The notes below the pieces were generated by a model. That model was given only the letters and a program-made list of their open reading frames with translations, was not told where the DNA came from and made no database searches. From positions 62,001 to 126,000 of the forward strand of contig CAVUAN010000016.1 of NCBI GenBank assembly GCA_963739435.1: a stretch of DNA of 64,000 nt, read 5' to 3'. The DNA comes from CAVUAN01 sp963739435 (GTDB taxonomy: Bacteria > Acidobacteriota > Thermoanaerobaculia > UBA5066 > Gp7-AA6). Shown one piece after another: positions 27,019-36,740 of this stretch. The position numbers were made by a program, and so were the translations under genes. Every line of letters begins with the position of its first letter. The first letter of the stretch is position 1.

Positions 27019-27855
27019 ATGAAAAATCCTCGCCGGACCATGCCTCTGCTCGCGCTGTCGATCTCTCTTGCCGTGCCGCTCCAGGCCCGTCCGGCCGGAA
27101 GCGCGGACGGGACCTTTACCGTGGGCGACAAGACCACGAAATTCGCTTACGCCTATGCGAAAGCCGAGAAGGGCTTCTTCGACGAAAAGAAAGAGGACAT
27201 CGTCGTGATCCTCTCTGACGTGCCGCTCTCGCCCGAAGCCCTCGCGGACCAGTTCGAGCGCATGAAGATGGCGCGCGAGGGCAAGCTGCACGCCGTCGAG
27301 CTGCGGATCAACACCGACAAGCAGATCACCTCTGGAACCCTGCTGCACGAGGCATTCACGCAGTACCAGGGCTCCATCTCCGCCACGGGCATGCACAGCT
27401 TCGACGCGACGACGTTCGACGGCAAGACCGCCGCCGGCAAAGTCTCGACCAGCCGGCCGAGCGATTTCCGCGACATACCGTTTTCCTATTCCGCGACGTT
27501 CGAGGCCCCGATAGCGAGAAAGGCCGCTCCGACGTTTGTCGGCGCTGCCGCCCGGGAGAGCCCCCAGGCCAAGGCCGTGCTCGCCTTCTACAAGGCCGTG
27601 CAGACCGGGAAAAAGGCGGCCATCGCGAAGACGATAACGGCCGAGGATGCCAGGAAGCTCGACGCTCCGGAAGCCAAAGAGATGTTGGAGCTCCTGAAAG
27701 CGGTTTCGCCGGATCCAGCCAGGGCCGAGATCGAGGCGGTGGAGGTCGCTGGCGACAAGGCCAAGGTCACGGTCGTCGAGCGCTCGAAAGACGGCAAGAC
27801 GACCTCGAGTGTGGACGTCGTCCTGGCCGGCGGCCAGTGGAAGGTGGCGCTGTAA
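27019..27855 (+). CDS. Secreted hypothetical protein with NTF2/DUF4878-like C-terminus
   Basis: This 278-residue protein has a signal peptide (MPLLALSISLAVPLQA). Its N-terminal domain (KFAYAYAKAEKGFFDEKKED, ILSDVPLSPEALADQF, GMHSFDATTFDGKTAAGKVS) is a strand-rich module I have seen in secreted proteins of related bacteria without a function. The C-terminal part (AKAVLAFYKAVQTGKKAAIA, VVLAGGQWKVAL) resembles the DUF4878/lumazine-like NTF2 fold. It is probably leaderless and periplasmic. Confidence 0.7.
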   Translation: MKNPRRTMPLLALSISLAVPLQARPAGSADGTFTVGDKTTKFAYAYAKAEKGFFDEKKEDIVVILSDVPLSPEALADQFERMKMAREGKLHAVELRINTDKQITSGTLLHEAFTQYQGSISATGMHSFDATTFDGKTAAGKVSTSRPSDFRDIPFSYSATFEAPIARKAAPTFVGAAARESPQAKAVLAFYKAVQTGKKAAIAKTITAEDARKLDAPEAKEMLELLKAVSPDPARAEIEAVEVAGDKAKVTVVERSKDGKTTSSVDVVLAGGQWKVAL

Positions 27856-27865
27856 GCGCGTCGAT

Positions 27866-28618
27866 TCAAGCCTGAATGGAGGCTGTGGCGCGCAGGTCGT
27901 CGAACTCCCGCTGCATGAGGGAGCGAACGGCCGAGGCGGCTGCGGCGATCTCCTCTTCGCTGGAGCCGGGGGACGGGACTGGTTCGAGCACGCGGAAGCG
28001 ATAGACCCCGCGGCGCGCCAGCCGCCGCACGGTGTCGACGATCACCGTCAGCGGCTCCCCGACTACGGGGACGATCGGCACACCGGCCGCGGCAGCCAGG
28101 CGGAAGGCGCCGGTCTTGAATGCCAGGAGCTCCTCTCCCTTGCCGCGATGCCCCTCTGGCATGAACCAGACGGAGACTCCCTCGTCTCTCAGGCGGCGGG
28201 CGGCATCCTGCAGCAGCCGCTGAGCGTCCTCGGAATTCCCCCGATCGATGACGAGGTTGCCCGAGGAGCGGAAGAACCAGCCGAAGAGAGGGATCTTCCC
28301 GATCTCCTTCTTTCCCACGGCGACGACCATCTTCGGCACCATGGCTCCGTAGGTGAGCAGGTCCATGATGCTCTGGTGGTTGCCGACGAAGACGCAGGGA
28401 CGCGTTGCGTACAGCCGCTCCCGGTGCTCGACGGACACAGACCAGCCCATCAGGCGCACGATCCCTCCGCAGAACGTTCGCGCGAAATAGAAGACGAAGA
28501 GGCGATTGCCACCCGAGACCAGCAGCCCCAGGAGGCCGACCGCCGAGCAGAGAAAGAACCAGACGCCGCCCGCGAAGAAACCGAGATAGAAAGCAGCTCG
28601 CTCCTTAAAGGTCTTCAC
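27866..28618 (-). CDS. plsC: 1-acyl-sn-glycerol-3-phosphate acyltransferase
   Basis: This 250-residue membrane acyltransferase adds the second acyl chain in phosphatidic acid synthesis. NHQSIMDLLTYG is the NHx4D catalytic motif, RGNSEDAQRLL follows, and FMPEGHRGKG is the substrate-binding block equivalent to FPEGTRS. An N-terminal membrane segment (FFAGGVWFFLCSAVGLLGLL) is present. The GTG start overlaps the stop of the decarboxylase gene (GTGA). Confidence 0.9.
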   Translation of the reverse strand: MKTFKERAAFYLGFFAGGVWFFLCSAVGLLGLLVSGGNRLFVFYFARTFCGGIVRLMGWSVSVEHRERLYATRPCVFVGNHQSIMDLLTYGAMVPKMVVAVGKKEIGKIPLFGWFFRSSGNLVIDRGNSEDAQRLLQDAARRLRDEGVSVWFMPEGHRGKGEELLAFKTGAFRLAAAAGVPIVPVVGEPLTVIVDTVRRLARRGVYRFRVLEPVPSPGSSEEEIAAAASAVRSLMQREFDDLRATASIQA

Positions 28619-30109
28619 GCGGGCCGAAGCTCGCGGTCGAGCCGGGCACCGTGGTCGGCTGCCACGTCGAGAAGCCGGTCGCAGTCCGCCGCCTCCGTTC
28701 GGAAGTTGACGATGCAGGCGCGCAGGACGAACCGCCCGTTCAAGACCGCGTTCGAGCACAGGGCGCGGCCGTCGAGCTGGATCTCGGTCATGATCCGCTC
28801 GTTCAAAAGGTCGAGATACGCCTCGCGCCCGGCCCACGCTCGAAGGCCCGGCGGAACGTAGCGGAAGCAGCAGATCGAGAGGACGACCGGCGCGGAGAGC
28901 TCGAAGTCCGGCCGTTCGGCCGCCCGCTCGCCCATGTAGCGCGCGAGCGCCGCGTCATGCGCGATCCGCTTCGCGTAGGCGGAGCGCCCGTGAGCGAGGA
29001 GAGAGACCCAGACCTTGAACGCCTGGAAGCCGCGCGAGAACTGGGGCCCGAGGTTCAGGTAATCGAAACCGTGCCCCGAGGCCGCCTTGTCTTCGTGGAT
29101 GTAGTCGGGCGAGAGCGAGAAGGACGCTTCCGCCAGGCTGCGCTCGCGGTAGAGGACGCAGCCGCCCGAGTGGGGCGTGTAGAGCCACTTGTGCGGGTCG
29201 AACGCGATCGAGTCGGCGCGCTCGATGCCCGAAAAGAGCGGACGCAGCTCCGGCGCCAGGACACCCGGCCCGCCGTAGGCGGCGTCCACGTGGAACCAGA
29301 GGCCATGGCGCGCGCAGATGTCGGCGATCGCGCCGAGTGGATCCACGGCACCGGTTGCAACCGTGCCGGCGGTGCCCACGGCCACGACCGGCCGTACGCC
29401 GGCCTTGAGGTCCTTCTCGATGGAGCGCTTCAGCTCCCCCGCGTCCATCCTGTACTCCGCGTCCACGGGGATCCGCCGAACCGCATCGTGCCCGAGCCCG
29501 AGCATGTCCGCCCCCCGGTCGATGACGTGATGCGACTCGGTCGAGGCGTAGATGGCGAGCGGCGGACCCGCAGCCGCGCCCTTCGCGCCGATGTCGAAGC
29601 CGCAGCGCGCGTCGCGCCCGACTTTCAACGCGGAGAAGTTGGCCATCGCTCCGCCCGACACGATCAAGCCTGCCGGCTGTCTCGGGCATCCCGAACTCCC
29701 TGACAAACCACGCGATCAGCGCCTGCTCGATCTCGGACGCCGCGGGCGAGAGCCGCCATCCGCCGACGTTCTGGTTGATCGCCGCCGCAAGCAGGTCCGC
29801 CGCCGCGCCCGGGACCGTGCCGGCGCCGCTGATGTACGCCATGAAGCCGGGATGGCCGGGATACATCGATTGTTCGAGCACGACCTCGCGCAGGTGCTTC
29901 TCGAGCTCTTCGCGGTTGAGCGGCGCGTCGGGAATCGGAATCGCCACGGCGCGCCGGACCTCTTCGACGCCCGCCCGCCGCGCCACCGGCAGCCCTGGAA
30001 GCTCTCGGAGCAGCTCCTCCCAAATAGCTACGGCCGCGCGCCCCAACTCCCCCGCCCTCTCCGGCGCCCAATTCAGGTCCGAAACGGGCAGAGGGGGCTT
30101 CGCTGTCAT
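28615..30109 (-). CDS. Group II PLP-dependent amino acid decarboxylase (one frameshift)
   Basis: Corrected length is 497 residues. SMYPGHPGFMAYISGAGTVP, NQNVGGWRLSPAASEIEQAL, SGGAMANFSAL, WFHVDAAYGGPGVLAPELR and FDPHKWLYTPHSGGC (PLP Lys) place it with aromatic-L-amino-acid, glutamate and sulfinoalanine decarboxylases. An extra A near 29687 breaks the frame. The substrate cannot be fixed, but the aromatic/cysteine-sulfinate branch is more likely than glutamate from the PHKW context. It is coupled to plsC downstream. Confidence 0.85.
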
Positions 30110-30146
30110 GCCGACAGACCGCCGTTCTTCACCGACTCGGTCCCCG

Positions 30147-33100
30147 TTACTTAGCCTTGTTCGGATAGGGCGGCCGCTTCGGCTTGACCGGCGGATTCTT
30201 GGCCAGCGAGGCCATCACCACCTCGATCGCCTTCTCGAGCTGCGGGTCGTGCCCCGCGATGACGTCCGCCGGGGTCTGCTCGACGTCGATGTCGGGAGGC
30301 ACGCCCTCGTTCTCGACGACCCAGCCGCCGTCGGGCGTCCAGATCGCGAGGTTCGGCGCCGTGATGATGCCGCCGTCCATCAGGACCGGGAAGCCGAGGA
30401 TGCCGACGAGCCCGCCCCAGGTCCGTTTGCCGATCAGCGGGCCCACCCCGAACTTGCGGAACATCCAGGGCAGCAGATCGCCGCCCGAGCCGGCGGTCTC
30501 GTCGATCAGCATGACCTTCGGGCCCTGGATCGAGGCCGACGGCGTCTTCATGTCGGCGCCATACCGCATGGCCCACCACGCGATGTCCGGCTTCGGAGGA
30601 TGTCGATGTAGTAGTCCGCGACGCTTCCGCCGCCGTTGAAACGCTCGTCGACGATGACGGCGTCCTTGTACGACTGCGGGAAGAAGTAGCGCTTGAAGTA
30701 GGTGTGACCCAGGCCGGCCGTGTTCGGCACGTAGACGTAGGCGACGCGGCCGCCCGTGGCGGCGTCGACCTTGCGCAGGTTGCCCTCCACCCAGTCGCGG
30801 TTGCGCAGCGCCAGCTCGTTCTCGACCGGCACGACCGTCACCGTGCGCGATCCCGTCCCGTCGGCGTTCGGGCCGACGGTGATCTCGATCGACTTGCCCG
30901 CCGTGTTCTCGAAGAAGCTGTAGAGGTTGGCGGGCGGCGCGAGGTTGCGGCCCTGCACGGCGAGCAGGTATTCGCCGGCCTTCACGTTGACGCCGGGCTC
31001 GGTCAGCGGCGAGCGCAGCTCCGGGTTCCAGTTCAGGCCGCCGTAGACTTTCTTGAAGCGGTAGCGGCCGTTCTCGACCTCGTAGTCCGCGCCGAGCAGG
31101 CCGCCGGGGACGGTCTTCGCGTCGACGAAGGTGTCGCCGCCGCCGCCGCGGTGGTGGCCCACGGACAGCTCGCTGCACATCCACTGGATGACGCGGTTGA
31201 GGTCGGCGCGCACGGCCAGGTCCGGCAGGAACTGCCCGTACTTCTTCTCCATCGCCGGCCAGTCGACGCCGTGCATGTTCGGGTCGTAGAAGTAGTCGCG
31301 GTTGATCCGCCAGGCCTCGTGGAAGATCTGCGGCCACTCGGCGCGCGGATCGACCTTGACCTCGATGGCGTCGATCTTGAGCTTGCCCTCGCCCGGCGTG
31401 ATCGACTTGCCGGTGGCCGGGCCAATGGCCCAGTTCTCCTTCTGCCTGTACAGAATCTTCTTGCCGTCGAAGGACACATCGAAGTCGTCGGCTTCCGGAA
31501 GCAGCGTCTCGGTCTTGCGGTCTTTCAGGTCGAAACGCTGGAGCGCCTTCTTGCCGTCGGCCTCGCGCAGGAAGAAGACCTGCCCGGCGCCCCGGCCTGG
31601 AGCTCCGACAGCTCGGCCGGCTTGATCGGCAGGTCGATGATGCGGTTCGCGATCCCGTCGAAGTCGATGCGGACCGGCTCGACCGGCTTCTCCGGCTTCT
31701 TCGGCTCGGCTCCGTCTTTCTTCTCGTCCTTGCCGGCGTCCTTCTTTTCGGCGTCCTTCTTGTCGGCCTCCTTCGCGTCGCTCCCGGCCGCTGCGGCCGG
31801 AGCGCCCTTCTCCTCGTCGCTTTCCTTGGCCAGCGGCGACGGCAGGTCCTTGCGCAGGACCGCGAGCCAGATCGACCGCGACAGTCTGGTTGTCGGCGTT
31901 CTCGAGCGAGAACCAGTTGTTGGTGGGGCCGGCGTCGGTCGAGGCGAAGAAGTAGAGGTACTTGCCGCTCCTGTCGAAGTTCGGCTCGGTGACGTCGGAC
32001 AGGCCGTCGGTGACCGGGAACGACTTGTCCTGCTCGATCGAGTAGACGTAGACCGTCTGCGTGTAGGACATGGAGTTCAGCGTGTAGGCGATCCAGCGCG
32101 AGTCGGGCGCCCAGGAGGCTCGCAGCGTCTTGCGCGGGCCGTAGATGGGCTCGGAGCCGATCTTCTTCGAAACGCCCGTCGCGAGGTCGATGACAGAAGA
32201 GGCTCCAGGAGTTGTCGGTGTAGGCGATCTTCTTGCTGTCCGGCGACCAGGCGGGCCGATCGTAGAAGCCGGAGCCCGGGAGCTTGTGCTTCTTGACCTC
32301 GCCCTTGCCGTCCTGCGAGCGGACGCAGAGCTGGTACTCGCCCGACTCGTCGGAGAAATACGCGATCGACTTGCCGTCGGGCGACCAGATCGGCGAGCGG
32401 TCGTGCGCGGCCGGGGACTGCGTGAGATTGCGCACGTCGCCCTTCTCGGCGGGCAGCGTCAGGATCTCGCCGCGGAACTCGAAGGCCACGCGCGAGGCCG
32501 AGGGCGAGAGCGAGGCCGAGCGGATGTACTTCGCGCCCTTGACGAAATGCGGGCGCGAGGCCGCCAGGTCGGCTGCGACGCCGATCGTCAGCCGCTTCGT
32601 GGAGCCGGTCTGCGGGTCGAGCATGTGGAGATATCCCGCCTGCTCGTAGACGATGCGGCCCCCTCCGGCCGCAGCCGACAGCACGGGAAAGTCGGCGTGC
32701 TTCGTGACGGGCTTGACCGCCTTCGTCTTCGTGTCGTAGGCGTAGAGGTTGAACTCGCCGTCGCGGTCGGAGCGGAAGTAGATGGTGTCGCCCATCCACA
32801 TCGGGTCGACGTCGTTCGAGCGCGAAGGGGGCTGCGGGATCTTTTCGATCGAGTGATTGGCGAACGTGTAGATCCAGAGCTGCGAGAACTGGCCGCCGCG
32901 GTAGCGCTTCCACTGCTGGAAGGCCGGCCCGACCGGGTTGTAGACGAGGCGCTTGCCGTCGGGCGAGTACGTCGCCCGGGCCGCGTTGGGGATCTCGAGG
33001 CGCGTTTCGACGCCGCCTTCGACCGGCACCGTGAAGAGCTGCCGGTAGCGGGCCGTGAAGACGGTCCGCGGCGACGTGAAGAGGACGGCCTTGCCGTCGG

Positions 33101-33471
33101 GCGTGAAGGACTGCACGAGGTCGGCGCCGGGATGCAAGGTCAGGCGCCGGGGCACGCCTCCCTGCGCGGGGACGACATAGACGTCGACGTTGCCCTCGTA
33201 CTGCCCCGAGAAGGCGATCCACTTGCCGTCCGGGCGAAAAGACCGGGTTCGTCTCTTCCCCGGCGTCGGAGGTCAGGCGCCGGACGTTCTTGCCGTCGAG
33301 ATCTGCCGTCCAGATGTCGCCGGCATAGGCAAAGGCGATCTGGTTCTGCGAGACGGCCGGCTCAGCCAGCAGCCTCGTGTCGGTGATGTTCGGCCCGGTG
33401 TCGGCGAGGGCGAACGCGGCAATAGAACCGAGTGCGAGGCAGACGGCGAGGGTCAGCGGACGGACCTTCAT
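30147..33471 (-). CDS. Tricorn-type protease with S41 catalytic domain (five frameshifts)
   Basis: Corrected length is about 1107 residues with a signal peptide (TLAVCLALGSIAAFALAD). The N-terminal half has WD40/TolB-like propeller repeats (VFSPDGKWIAF, SFTPDGKAVLFT, IWSPDGKSIAYF). A Lys/Glu/Ala-rich low-complexity linker follows (about 31.7-31.8 kb), then the C1 and PDZ-like parts and an S41-like catalytic domain. RFNGGGSVADYY and LIDETAGSGGDLLPW supply the oxyanion and nucleophile Ser, and GWVVENEGVPPDIDVEQTP ends it. Frames change near 33237, 32203, 31882 (insertions), 31603 and 30593 (deletions). Tricorn degrades peptides from upstream proteolysis, and here it would be periplasmic. Confidence 0.88.
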
Positions 33472-33520
33472 GGCGGCGTAATCCTCTCAATCGCGGCCGG
33501 TCGATCCGGCAGCGGGCGGA

Positions 33521-35030
33521 TTATAGATGCGGTGAAGACGGATCTTCATGCCAGCCGCGGGCGCGTTCGACGGCCCGCTTCCAGAGGCGCAGGGCCTCCT
33601 CGCGGCGGGCAGCGTCCCACGAGGGCTCGAACGTCCGCTCGGCGCGCCAGAGGCGCGAGATCTCCGCGGCAGACGAGTAAACGCCGAGGCCGAGCCCGGC
33701 GGCGTAGGCGGCGCCCAGGGCCGTCGTCTCGCGCACGGCGGGCCGCACGACGGGCACGCCGAGGATGTCCGCCTGGAGCTGCATGAGCAGGTCGTTCCCG
33801 GTCGCCCCGCCGTCCACCTTGAGCGCGAGAGGCTCCCGCCCGCTGTCCGACGCCATGGCGTCCACGACTTCGCGGCTCTGGAAACAAATCGCTTCGAGTG
33901 TCGCCCGCACGAGGTGCGCCTTCGTTGCGAAACGCGTGAGCCCCACGATGACACCGGCGGCGCGCATGTCCCAGTGCGGGGCAAAGAGGCCGGAGAAAGC
34001 CGGCACGAAGTAGACGCCGCCCGAGTCCGGCACGGCTGCCGCGATCGACTCGGTCTCGGCGGCGCTGCCGATCAAGCCCAGGTTGTCGCGCAGCCACTGC
34101 ACGGCGGCGCCCGAGATGGCAACCGAGCCCTCGAGGGCGTAGGCGCGTTCGCCCTGGACCGCGCAGGCGGCCGTCGCGAGCAGGCCGTGGCGGCTGATCG
34201 AGGGTGTCGACCCGGTGTGCTGCAGCAGGAACGAGCCCGTGCCGTAGGTGTTCTTGGTGTCCCCCGGAGAGAGGCAGGCCTGGCCGAGCAGGGCCGCCTG
34301 CTGATCACCGAGGTCTCCGCAGATCGGCACGGCGGCGCCAAAGGGCCCATCGGCGCGGGTCTGCCCGTACGGCTCTTCCGCGGCCGAGGGGCGGATCTCG
34401 GGCAGCGCCCCGCGCGGGACCTCGAACCTCGAGAGCAGCTCTTGATCCCAGTCGAGAGCGCCGAGGTTGAAGAGGAGCGTCCGCGAGGCATTCGTCGGAT
34501 CGGTCACAAATGAGCCGCCCGTCAGGTTCCAGATCAGCCACGTGTCGATCGTGCCGAAGCGCAGCCGGCCGGCGCGCGCGAGAACGCGGGTCTCGGGCAC
34601 GTTCTCGAGAAGCCAGCGGATCTTCGTTGCCGAGAAGTAGGTCGAGATGGGCAGGCCCGTGCGGGAACGGATGTCGTCTTCGAGACCGGCATCGACGAGG
34701 GCCCTGCAGTCGCGCTCCGTGCGCATGTCCTGCCAGACGATCGCGTTGTAGAGCGGCCGGCCGCTCTCCGAATCCCAGGCCACGATCGTCTCGCGCTGGT
34801 TCGTGATTCCGACGCCGAGCACGCGCCCGCGCGCCTCTCTCGAAGGCTTCCGCAACGACCTCGGCCGTCCTGCCCAGGATCTCGAGAGGATCGTGCTCGA
34901 CCCAGCCCGGCTTCGGAAAGATCTGCCGGTGCTCCCGGTAGGCCGTGGCCGCTGCCCGGCCCTCGCGCGTGAACAGGATGCAGCGCGTTCCCGTCGTGCC
35001 CTGATCGATCGACGCCAGGTATTCGTCCAT
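33521..35030 (-). CDS. glpK: Glycerol kinase (one frameshift)
   Basis: Corrected length is 502 residues. It phosphorylates glycerol to glycerol-3-phosphate with ATP. SIDQGTTGTRCILF is the phosphate-1 motif, GITNQRETIVAWD and YNAIVWQDMRT bind glycerol, and TYGTGSFLLQHTG and VDGGATGNDLLMQLQADI are FGGY signatures. One extra base near 34842 shifts the frame. No glycerol facilitator or GlpD lies nearby. The start has TAACAT 9 nt upstream, divergent from the cytochrome lipoprotein gene. Confidence 0.92.
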
Positions 35031-35078
35031 CCGAAGCGGATGTTAGTCCGGTCTCGAAACCCTCGCTCCGGCCGGACG

Positions 35079-35084
35079 TAGAAT
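35079..35084 (+). promoter_or_regulatory. Putative -10 box of a leaderless transcript
   Basis: TAGAAT lies exactly 6 nt before the ATG at 35091, with no ribosome site between. Confidence 0.45.
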
Positions 35085-35090
35085 CACCGC

Positions 35091-35477
35091 ATGGGCCCGC
35101 GGATTTTGGCCGCTCCGTGCCTCGCCCTCGCGGTACTCACCTCCAGTTGCGCCCGGCCGGTCTACCAGGCACAGGAGACAGGCATGGCGGCACAACAAAC
35201 CTCCTCGCCCCGGGCCCCGACCGCAGTCCCCGCGCCCGCCCCGGCCGAGCCGCCCGCCCCGGCCCCGAAGGCGGATCTCTTCGCCTCGTCCGTCGAGCCA
35301 GTCCTCGTGGCGCACTGCTCGCCCTGCCATTTTCCGGGCGGAAAGATGTACGACAGAATGCCCTTCGACCGCGCCGAGACTCTCGCCTCGCACCGCGAAG
35401 GGGCGCTGCGCCGCCTCAAAGGCGACGACCGCGCCGCCTTCGAAGCCTGGCTCAAGACATTGCCGGCGACGCCGTGA
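35091..35477 (+). CDS. Cytochrome c-like lipoprotein
   Basis: This 128-residue protein has a lipobox (AVLTSSC), a Pro/Ala-rich tether (residues 40-64) and one haem motif HCSPCH followed by FPGGKMYDRMPFDRAETL. The layout is that of the small haem-binding domain found in planctomycete- and acidobacteria-type PSCyt1 proteins (C-x2-C-H then GGxxxD). It is probably an outer-membrane-anchored electron carrier or sensor. Confidence 0.78.
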   Translation: MGPRILAAPCLALAVLTSSCARPVYQAQETGMAAQQTSSPRAPTAVPAPAPAEPPAPAPKADLFASSVEPVLVAHCSPCHFPGGKMYDRMPFDRAETLASHREGALRRLKGDDRAAFEAWLKTLPATP

Positions 35478-35483
35478 ACATCC

Positions 35484-35601
35484 CCTCTCCCCCCGGGAGA
35501 GGGTCAGGGTGAGGGGAAGACCGAAGCCGCGGAGGAAGTCAGTGCCTCGGCTATTGCTTTCCCCTCACCCCTGCCCTCTCCCGGAAGGAGAGGGGGCGAC
35601 T
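35484..35601. repeat. Inverted pair of GGGAGAGGG hairpin repeats
   Basis: One unit, CCCTCTCCC-CCC-GGGAGAGGG plus TCAGGGTGAGGGG, is followed after about 45 nt by an inverted unit, CCCCTCACCCCTGCCCTCTCC, ending CCGGAAGGAGAGGGGG. The two can pair with each other along most of their length or form separate hairpins. They lie between convergent genes and probably block read-through. Confidence 0.7.
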
Positions 35602-35620
35602 TCATCCGCGCCGGAATCCG

Positions 35621-36121
35621 TCACGCACTAGCGCGAGGGCTCTTGACCTGGTTCGGCGGTTTGGTGCGCCGCAGGGAACGTCCGAGACGGATGTTGATCG
35701 GGTTGTCGCGGTGCAGGAAGGGCACCACCGGTTTTGCCCGCTTGCCCATCTCGTTCTCGAGCTTCCGCAGATCCGCATGCGTGGGCCCGAAGGAAAGCCC
35801 GTGGCGAACGGCCTCCCACGCCTGCTTGCGAGCCTTGGCGAGAAGATAGAGCTGCGCGAGGCAGGAGTAGACCTCCGGCGAGTGTCGGTCCGCCTTCAGC
35901 GCGGCCTGGCAGAGAGTGAGCCCTTCCTTCAGGCTCTTGCAGTGGCCGACGGTGACCGCGTAGTTGGCCAGGATCCCTGCCGGGATGGGCCTGGCCTCGC
36001 GGCGAGCCCGTTCTGCATAGACCTCGAACACGTCGTGGGCTTTTTCGAAATGCAGGGACCGCAGGGCCAAACGGCCGATGCGGACCAACTCATCGTCCGG
36101 AAACTCCAACCAATTCGTCAT
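35621..36121 (-). CDS. TPR-like hypothetical protein
   Basis: This 166-residue protein has alternating helices of TPR type (GRLALRSLHFEKAHDVFEVY, GILANYAVTVGHCKSLKEGL, EVYSCLAQLYLLAKARKQAW). Its basic tail is FLHRDNPINIRLGRSLRRTK. It has no signal peptide. The tail pattern resembles type III secretion chaperone-like TPR proteins (SycD fold), but no secretion genes are near. Function unknown. Confidence 0.65.
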   Translation of the reverse strand: MTNWLEFPDDELVRIGRLALRSLHFEKAHDVFEVYAERARREARPIPAGILANYAVTVGHCKSLKEGLTLCQAALKADRHSPEVYSCLAQLYLLAKARKQAWEAVRHGLSFGPTHADLRKLENEMGKRAKPVVPFLHRDNPINIRLGRSLRRTKPPNQVKSPRASA

Positions 36122-36176
36122 GAGGACCCCCGGAGGGGACGAACGCCCCGGCCCCTAAGATACCCCGCTCCAGGGC

Positions 36177-36728
36177 CTATGTCGACCGGTCAAGAGCGAG
36201 GCCTTCGACGACGACCGCCCCGGGGATCCGCAGGAGCTCGGCCGGAGCGAGGCGCAGCTTCGAGGACCGGTTGCCCCCGCCGACGACGACGAGGGCCAGG
36301 GCCGCGACACGGCTGTCGATGTAGATCGGCCAGCCGTCGGGTAGTCCGAACAGCGTGACGCCGCCGACCATCATCCCGGTCGAGGCCACGGTCTCCTCCC
36401 CCGAGGCAAAGGAGAGCTTCTTGACGCCGAGCAGCTCGGCGACCTTGCGGTTGACGTCGAGCTTCGTCGTCGCGAGCACGAGGCAGACGGCATGCTTCTT
36501 CGGCTCCTTCTTCGAGGCCACGACGATCGCGTTGGCGGACTCGGCCGGCGGGATCCCGTACTTCGCGCAGAAAGCGGCTGTGTCCGCAAAGTCCGGATCG
36601 CAGGGCAGCACCTCGCATGCGACACCCAGCGTCTCGATCGATGCCCGCACGCGCGCATCCAGGATTTCCACCGGCCCGCTCGCGCTCACGAAGGGGACGA
36701 TACAACGGCGGGCGCTCGTCTTCGTCAT
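36177..36728 (-). CDS. YbaK/EbsC-family aminoacyl-tRNA deacylase
   Basis: This protein of about 183 residues has the editing fold: ALGVACEVLPCDPDFADTAA-type N-terminus, ANAIVVASKK (family Lys), VCLVLATTKLDVNRKVAELL and GMMVGGVTLFGLPDGWPIYI. YbaK-like proteins hydrolyse mischarged tRNAs such as Cys-tRNA(Pro) or Ala-tRNA(Pro). It may instead begin at an internal GTG (VSASGPVE), which would remove 16 residues. It is divergent from the beta-lactamase-fold gene, and the start codons are 9 to 12 nt apart. Confidence 0.85.
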   Translation of the reverse strand: MTKTSARRCIVPFVSASGPVEILDARVRASIETLGVACEVLPCDPDFADTAAFCAKYGIPPAESANAIVVASKKEPKKHAVCLVLATTKLDVNRKVAELLGVKKLSFASGEETVASTGMMVGGVTLFGLPDGWPIYIDSRVAALALVVVGGGNRSSKLRLAPAELLRIPGAVVVEGLALDRST

Positions 36729-36731
36729 AAT
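36726..36731 (+). promoter_or_regulatory. Putative -10 box of a leaderless transcript
   Basis: CATAAT lies 6 nt before a GTG (36738) and 9 nt before the ATG (36741) of the hydrolase gene. It overlaps the divergent ybaK start codon. Confidence 0.35.
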
Positions 36732-36740
36732 GGGAGCGTG

